A stretch of DNA of 64,000 nt from Costus lasius (taxonomy: Eukaryota > Streptophyta > Magnoliopsida > Zingiberales > Costaceae): the NCBI GenBank assembly GCA_027563935.2, contig CM050448.1, forward strand, positions 121,260,493-121,324,492, given 5' to 3'. Both the position numbers and the translations under genes were made by a program. Under the pieces are notes generated by a model. It had not been told where the DNA came from. It did not search any database and worked only from the letters and a program-made list of their open reading frames with translations. Position 1 is the stretch's first letter. Each line of letters opens with the position of its first letter. This document shows positions 57,450 through 64,000 of this stretch, one piece after another.

Positions 57450-60400
57450 ATGACCCCCAAGCTCGGATCCTTCCATTACAACTTCGAGCAGCGGAGCAAG
57501 GAGCGGCTCCTCTCCGCTGCCATCCTCCCCCATCTCTACGACGATCCTTTCCCCCAGCGCCGCAGCTGCCTCCGCCGCCTCGTCGATGCGCCAGCCGTCG
57601 CCTGGGCCTACCTCCGCGGCCTCGCCGTCGAGGGCTGGGAGTATGGCCGCTCCGATCCCCGCAAGGTGGTCTTTGCCGCCAAGATGGGCCTCGCCCTTAC
57701 TCTTATCTCCTTCCTCATCTTCGTTCGCGAGCCCTTCCGCGACGTCGCCAGATACTCCGTTTGGGCCATCCTCACCGTCGTAATCGTCTTCGAGTTCAGC
57801 ATAGGTGGGTGGTGCTGTTTTGGCCAATGATCGACGCGATCCGCGCGTCGTCGGTTTTTTTCTTTTTTTTTGTTTTTCTTATTTCGCGTGGATTAATCTA
57901 TGTAATTTGAGATATATATATTCTGTATATTTGGACGGCATATCTGCTTCGTGGATGAATTCTGTATATTTGAGATATAGATATAGAGAACGATTTGTTT
58001 TTGTTTATATGGTCACTAGGATACATAATCCTTTGAACCATTGTCGTGCCCTTGGGAATTTCTGGGTGATCAGATGAAGGATTTCCTGCTTCCATCACAT
58101 TCCTGCCTGGTATATACTCCCGAGTAATTATTCAAAATTGTGCCACGCAGGTGCAACGCTTAGCAAAGGGTTGAATCGGGGTTTAGGAACACTACTTGCT
58201 GGAGGCCTTGCTCTAGGTGTCGGAGAATTGACTTCAATGATGGGAGATTTTGAGGAAATACTTGTCATCATTAGTATCTTTCTTGCTGGTGAGATCAGAA
58301 CAATTGAGTCTTGCTTTTTTCCTTTTACCCTGAACTATATTGTGCTAATCCTTGCCTTCTTATTTTCCTTTTTTGTACTGTCCTTTGTCAATGCAGGTTT
58401 TTTTGTAACCTTCATAAAGCTATACCCAACTATGAAGCCTTATGAATATGGCTTTCGAGTTTTCTTGCTCACATTTTGTTTAATTCTGGTGTCTGGATAT
58501 AGGACAAAACAATTTACTGCAACTGCAGTGAGTCGATTCTTACTGATTGCAGTCGGTGCTGCTGTTGGTTTGGGAATAAATATTTGCATTTATCCAATCT
58601 GGGCAGGCGAGGATCTGCACAACCTAGTGGCCAAGAACTTCATAGGTCTAGCCAAGTCTTTGGAAGGTGCTTATCCTATGAACATTATTCATCATATAAT
58701 GTGTAACATCTGACTTCGTCTAAACTTCTGAACCACTGTTACTTAAGTTGTTTTGATTTGACCATGCTAGGAAATTGTCGCTGCTGAGGGATCTACTGAA
58801 ATCAATTTGTTATATAGTTCAAGAAATGATATCTATTGTAAAATGATTGTACTTGAACTTGCCATCAATTGTTGATTCAGAATTTGAACACATGATACTC
58901 TGACTAAGAATAGATTCTGTTCAAGATAAGGAAGAAAGCATAATACTATAATCAGTTGGACAACTGCACGTCGATCAAAAGTTGCATAACTGGGATTGCA
59001 CTAATGTTGGTAGCATCATAACGTGCAGCTGATCTTGTGGCCGTTGTCTTTGTAGGTTGTGTCAATGGTTACCTTCAATGCGTTGAATACGAAAGAGTAC
59101 CTTCAAAAATTCTGACATACCAAGCTTATGATGATCCTATGTATAGTGGCTACAGATCTGCTGTTCAATCAACTAGTCAGGAGGATGCTCTTGTGTGTAT
59201 CTCTTTGGGCTGTTATATTTTTCTTGCAATCTGCGGTTGGCTGGACTGGAAGATGCTAAGCATTTACTTTTTTTGATGCACCTTTGCAGTTGGGTTTTGC
59301 AATCTGGGAGCCACCACATGGTCCTTATAAGATGTGGAACTATCCCTGGAACTACTATGTTAGAGTTAGTGGTGCACTCAGGCATTGCGCTTTCATGGTT
59401 ATGGCTTTGCATGGTTGTATACTTTCCGAGATACAGGTAGGATGCATTTTTGTATTGTTCCTTTTCTGCAGTGGCGGCCCTAGATACTTCTTTAAAATTC
59501 ACTTTCAACTTATGCTGTTATGCATTGTTATATCTAGTACTCATGTGCACCCTTTTTTATTTCTCTTTAACTTTACAACGTTTAACTAAGTCTACCATTA
59601 CACTTTGAGAAGCCTCAATTTCCTACCTTCTAATGGATTTTTTGTATCACCTTTTCTTGCCATTTTGACTCAGAAAAAAACTATTTATATCAATAAAATT
59701 CAGAAAAAAAAAATTAAGTTGCTGATTTTCTTGGTAAGTCTGAAAGAATTCATGGATGAGATTTATGAAATTGAAGCAATGGAACAGAACCTACTTGATG
59801 TCAATAATACATTTATAATTTATGACCAACAACATGTTTACATTGAGTGATATGGAGGTGAATTTTGGTGTTTGTAATTGTAGAATCATAAGCTTTAACA
59901 AACTAAGCCTGAACTACACTCACATTTGTGCAACAAACGATTAAGTTAAATGACTACTATAAGTAATTAAGTATCACTAACTATTTAAAGAAAGATATGT
60001 AAGTTGCTACTGTAAACATTATTTGAATTTTACCTTTGAAATGCAAACTGCAAAGTTTAGAAATAAAGTTTGGTAAAATTTTGATAAAATGAAGGATTTA
60101 TAAAAAAAAATGAACAGATGAGTTATCTAAGGTGTGATTTTCTTGTTTACTGAAACCAATTAGTTAAAACAACTATAAATTAAATTAACAGTCATTTGTT
60201 TTGAGGAGTATAAATTTTAATTTTTTTTTTTAAGAAAAGAAAACTAAATTTTGCTTATCATAATAAATATATAATTAGCACGTTGAACTTTTTAGATGAA
60301 GGGAATTGAAACATGACATTCCTGGAAGAAACTCAAGTGCATAATGAATTTCAAGAAAAGGTAAATTACATGGATCATTTTTTAGTAAAACAGTTAATCC

Positions 60401-62328
60401 ATTTTAGGATTGGTGTTGTTTAATAAATATCCTCAAGGGGTTGATGAGTTATACTATGGATGGGACTCAGAGATTTAAAAAACCGGTCTAATACATGATA
60501 TTAGTCCATGCTTGGATCGATATGTACCGTATTGTACCAGTGGTACCGACACATGATACTAGTTGGTACATAAGTACATATGTATAAAATAAATAAAATA
60601 CTATCCGGTGTTGGTATATAGACTGGCACATATTGGTAGTAAAAACCTTAATTTGACTAGAGGTATATTGCATGCAAATTCAGCTTGAGGCAAAGAAATA
60701 TTTGATTGTTAAATGCTTGTGCTAACTTTGCTTCAAAAAAATATTTTTCAATCTTTAATTAACAAGCTTTATTTGCTCAGCAATTTGGGATGCTGAGAAT
60801 AGCTAAATTGAAAATTAGTCCTGAGATTTCTCTATAAAGTGCACTAAAATTGTTCAACAAATTAAGGACCATAGTCAAAGGTGATTGTCTTTGGAACTCC
60901 ATGCAATTCCATTATCTCCTTTAACTGGAGAGGCAAATTTGAGAAGCATTGAAATATTTTATACATCTTAGAAAAATGAACAATCATCATAATGGATTCA
61001 TTCTTTCTATGAGTTGGAGCTAAGCCTAAGACAAGCGATGCTAACATCTACCCAAGGAACATTGGAAACTAGTACAGGAGTCTCAAGACTAGTATTTTGA
61101 GACTAAGCTTTTGCCAAATGATATACCTTATATTGCTTGATACATAACTCATTATCTTTAGATATTTGAGACCAATAGTGATGTTCTTGGAGATGTGATA
61201 AAATTTTATCTTGGCCAAAATGTCCATCCATGTACATCCTCCTTGATGAGCTTCTTCGATTATAGCAATGCAAAGAACAATTAGAAATGCATAGAGGTTA
61301 CCCTTGAAGAGAAATCTCTCTTAATGTAGAAAGTTAGGTAATGACAATCTTTATTTTCTTACCAGATCACACCATAATTCATAATCTTTTAAAACTTTGA
61401 AATTCATCACTTTCACTTGTACTGAAGTGAGTAAAGAATATCTGTTTTCAATCAATTGCTCTTTCATTTTGTATGCCTGATTTCTGATTGATAAGAAGAT
61501 TATAAGCTTGACCAATTTTTTTGATAAAATTGTGTTATTTTTAAACTCGTAGTTTACTTTTTATTGTTGCTGTAGTTTTGAAGTTGTTTTGATCACCGTA
61601 ATGCATTACTCTATTAACACTTTTGCCCTTTGCGTATACCACAGGCTCCACCAGAGAGCAGACAAAATTTTAGCAGCGAACTGAAAAGGGTTGGTACGGA
61701 AGGTGCTAAAGTGTTACGTGAGCTTGGAGATTTACTAAAGAAAATGACAAAACTTAGAAGACCGAATTTTCTTTTTGAAGTTCATGAGGCAGCTGAAGCG
61801 TTGCAAAAGAAGATAGACCAAAAGTCGTACCTTCTAGTAAATGCAGAAAGTTGGGAGGGTCCGGAGCTCCCGGAAGGACTAAAAGGAATGCTAAAAAGAC
61901 ATACCCTTACGGAGGACGAGGGCAAATTATATGCAAGATCTTATGGTGAATCAGTTCTTGATTATAGGCCGCCACCATTGTCGGTGAGTTATGGAATGCA
62001 GAACTCAGTCACTGGTAATACCTGTTCTGTGCCAAAAATGGACTCATTGTTAAAAAAGCAGATGCAATGGCCTGCAAGGCAATCATTTATTTCAGAAGAT
62101 ATTCCCAATGAAGAAGAATCAAGAACCTATGAAAGCGCTAGTGCATTGTCATTAGCTACTTTTGCCTCTCTTCTCATTGAATTTGTTGCTAGGCTTCAAA
62201 ATTTAGTGGATGCATTTGAAGAGTTAAGTGAAAAGGCGCAATTTAAAGAACCCGTAGATGAGCCAAAAACGGAGATTGCTGGGGATGGGTTCTGGACTAG
62301 ATTTAGGAAACAGTTTTTCAAGAACTAA
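57450..62328 (+). CDS. Aluminium-activated malate transporter (vacuolar ALMT9/4/5-like anion channel)
   Basis: Six exons (57450-57804, 58151-58288, 58397-58666, 59056-59192, 59290-59436, 61645-62328) make 576 residues, a usual ALMT length. The start is the ATG at 57450. The N-terminal half has about six hydrophobic segments (roughly residues 68-215), including the family blocks [35 protein letters not shown] and [14 protein letters not shown]. The cytosolic half carries the WEP motif (FAIWEPPHG, 306-308), [11 protein letters not shown], and the block [20 protein letters not shown]. The N-terminal extension and C-terminal block place it with tonoplast ALMTs (clade of ALMT4/5/6/9), which pass malate or chloride into the vacuole, for example in guard cells. 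Clade placement is by recognition, not a tree. Intron 5 holds a gypsy integrase relic. Confidence 0.95.
60860..61330 (-). mobile_element. Ty3/gypsy integrase relic in ALMT intron 5
   Basis: Minus strand. The frame at 61047-60862 contains [21 protein letters not shown] and [13 protein letters not shown], which match the gypsy integrase core pattern (R-x-x-x-S-I-x-V-V-x-x-F-S-K-M and LHGVP-x-x-I). Further 5' (about 61330-61120), broken frames recall the integrase zinc-binding region ([16 protein letters not shown]). The conserved Asp of FSKM-type cores is changed (VHFSKM) and frames are interrupted, so it is dead. Confidence 0.72.
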
Positions 62329-64000
62329 GTATCAGTGTATTTCTTCAATGTTTTTTGATTGGAGAATATGCTATTGCCAGCTTAAAGCAGTGGAAGTTAA
62401 TGAGTCAGATGCATCATGTCTTGGATAACCGTAAGGCTTTCTTGTGAGTTCAGTTGGAGATCAAATTGATACATTTCTCGTGTAAATAAATATGAAGATA
62501 AGTTTTTGTTGAAATATTATTATTATTATAACAATGTTTTTGCCTTTTTTGACTGCCTCCATCTGGAAAAGTCGCCCAGTTTGGTATTATGATATTTCCT
62601 GTCGTAGGTTTAATGACTACGAAGATAACCAGTATGTTCCTTTCTCAAAGCTTCTCTAGTATGCATTTAGATTATTTTCGTAGTTATACTAATGCAATAA
62701 TTGTGACAAATCTTTATTTTTAAATGGTCTGTGAGCAGTATGATTGTCAGTTTTCAAAGCTTATAACGCACTTGTATCTAAAACTGTCATGAGGATAAAG
62801 GTAGTGGCTAGAGGCTCGAAGAAGGGTGCAGAGGTGAAAATGTCTGATTGATACCGAAGCATTTTGAAAGCAACTTGTTTTCATTTCTCATTGTTCTTTA
62901 ATTCTCGATGAATTTGTGCACCATGCACATTCATGAACCATGCATGAACCTTGTTCATGTACGAGAAGCTTAGAAAGTGGCGAGTAGCTCTTTTCGAGAT
63001 CTCTCTGCTTGTGCCCCTTGCAGTTATCAAGGTTTGAGCTCCCAGGATATGACAATGAGGAATTACAAACGAATTCTACGATTGTGAATTTCTTTGTGAT
63101 GGCAAAAAGCATGCATGCCTTCTGCATACACACGGAAGGCGACATGATCCAAATGCCAAAAGGTGATCTTTACAAGATGAACATGCGTTTATGGGAAAAG
63201 GAGAAGAAATTATTTTTTTTCCTTTTCTTAAATTTAATTGATTATAAAACTCCTACAGAATTTAGACCTCGATCTCCTCTTTGGCCTCATAAGCGCCAAT
63301 TGTTTGCATTAAATCTAGGATTGGTCGAACCATCATCCTTGAATCCTGTAGGTCTTCATCTCAAACATCAAGTTTGTAATCAGACGCATACTATTTCCTA
63401 ATCCAAGCCATTGATCATCCTCTAAATCGTCTAAAAATTGTACCACCTTTGACAATCTCCATAATTCACCATCACACCCAATACGATGCCCTCTGGTAAA
63501 CAAGGCTCAAGCCAAATCAATCATCACCACCAACATTATCTTCTTCAACTCTCCTTTCCCTCAATCCATCCAATGAATCAATTTAAATTCCACTATTTTA
63601 ATCACTTATTGGGACTAGTAACTAAAGGTTTGAATTTTGTGGACTAGTGTGCAGACCAATTTTACAATAAAAAACTGTTCAATTGGACGTTGTGGAAATT
63701 CGAGTAGCTCACACATACATGCATCACGCCATTTAACTTTATTCATAAGATGGATCTTGATCTTAAATATACATGTATGTGAATTCTCCAATACGCATGT
63801 GCCCAAATTGTTGATTGGTAAATATTTTTTTAATTAATTAGATTGATCCTAGATACCTAGAATTAATCAATGCATAATACTTTAAAAATTTATAAATGTC
63901 TAACGATACAATAAGTTTAAATTATAATTTTTTTGTAAACCATGATTGCATTAGATGCTAGGATGGACAATATTTTAGGCTAAAAATATTTGCCAAGCAA
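62329..64000. other. Region after ALMT to the window edge
   Basis: ALMT 3' untranslated region, then AT-rich DNA. The longest frame (63009-63401, plus) matches nothing I know and has no splice or promoter context. A short run of related CATGCATGAACC/CATGCACATTCATG words lies near 62922-62960. Confidence 0.45.

Noticed and set aside
63009..63401. Plus-strand frame of 130 codons near the right edge.
   Set aside because: Biased AT-rich composition in its second half, no recognised motif, and no neighbouring exon signals.

Overview
The window is nuclear DNA from a flowering plant, most likely a monocot. The evidence is spliced genes with GT-AG introns, plant-only families (SAUR, WRKY, ALMT, LysM-GPI receptor proteins), GC-rich first exons against AT-rich introns and spacers, and typical plant retroelements. 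Species cannot be fixed from the sequence. I read eight protein-coding genes plus one frame-broken gene, and joined their exons by hand from splice signals and reading phase.

Layout. 1-2.3 kb: minus-strand Ty1/copia element with a stop codon and a frameshift, cut by the window edge. 3.2-4.5 kb: decayed coding fragments of an unrecognised gene (minus). 5.4-5.7 kb: SAUR gene (+). 7.0-8.6 kb: LysM-domain GPI-anchored protein, five exons (minus). 9.8-12.1 kb: two solo LTRs of one family in tandem, sharing a 5-bp target duplication. 12.2-14.5 kb: a cluster of inverted-repeat DNA transposons (hAT-like, MULE-like, and one carrying a hexanucleotide satellite). 17.6-18.1 kb: DPH4-type J protein (+). 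22.0-23.8 kb: group IIb WRKY factor, five exons (+). 29.1-29.6 kb: mitochondrial ribosomal protein uL11m with a one-base frameshift (minus). 30.4-33.6 kb: small multi-pass membrane protein with the complete CREST (ceramidase-like) residue pattern, six exons (minus). 35.6-42.7 kb: GDT1/UPF0016 cation transporter, eleven exons (+). 44.2-45.2 kb: a MITE and an unusual SINE trimer containing a 370-bp perfect palindrome. 45.3-53.2 kb: chloroplast dehydroascorbate reductase (DHAR3 type), six exons (minus). 54.1-57.0 kb: a complete, very young, non-autonomous LTR retrotransposon of the same family as the solo LTRs. 57.4-62.3 kb: aluminium-activated malate transporter of the vacuolar type, six exons (+).

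The genes do not form an operon or evident cluster; each has its own promoter. Several touch stress or cell-wall signalling (LysM receptor protein, WRKY, DHAR, ALMT), but neighbourhood alone does not imply a shared pathway. The most unusual structures are the SINE palindrome with its flanking target duplication, the two solo LTRs sharing one target site, the single-base lesion in uL11m, and the CREST-like protein. I found no CRISPR array, rRNA gene, intact tRNA gene or bacterial-type operon.
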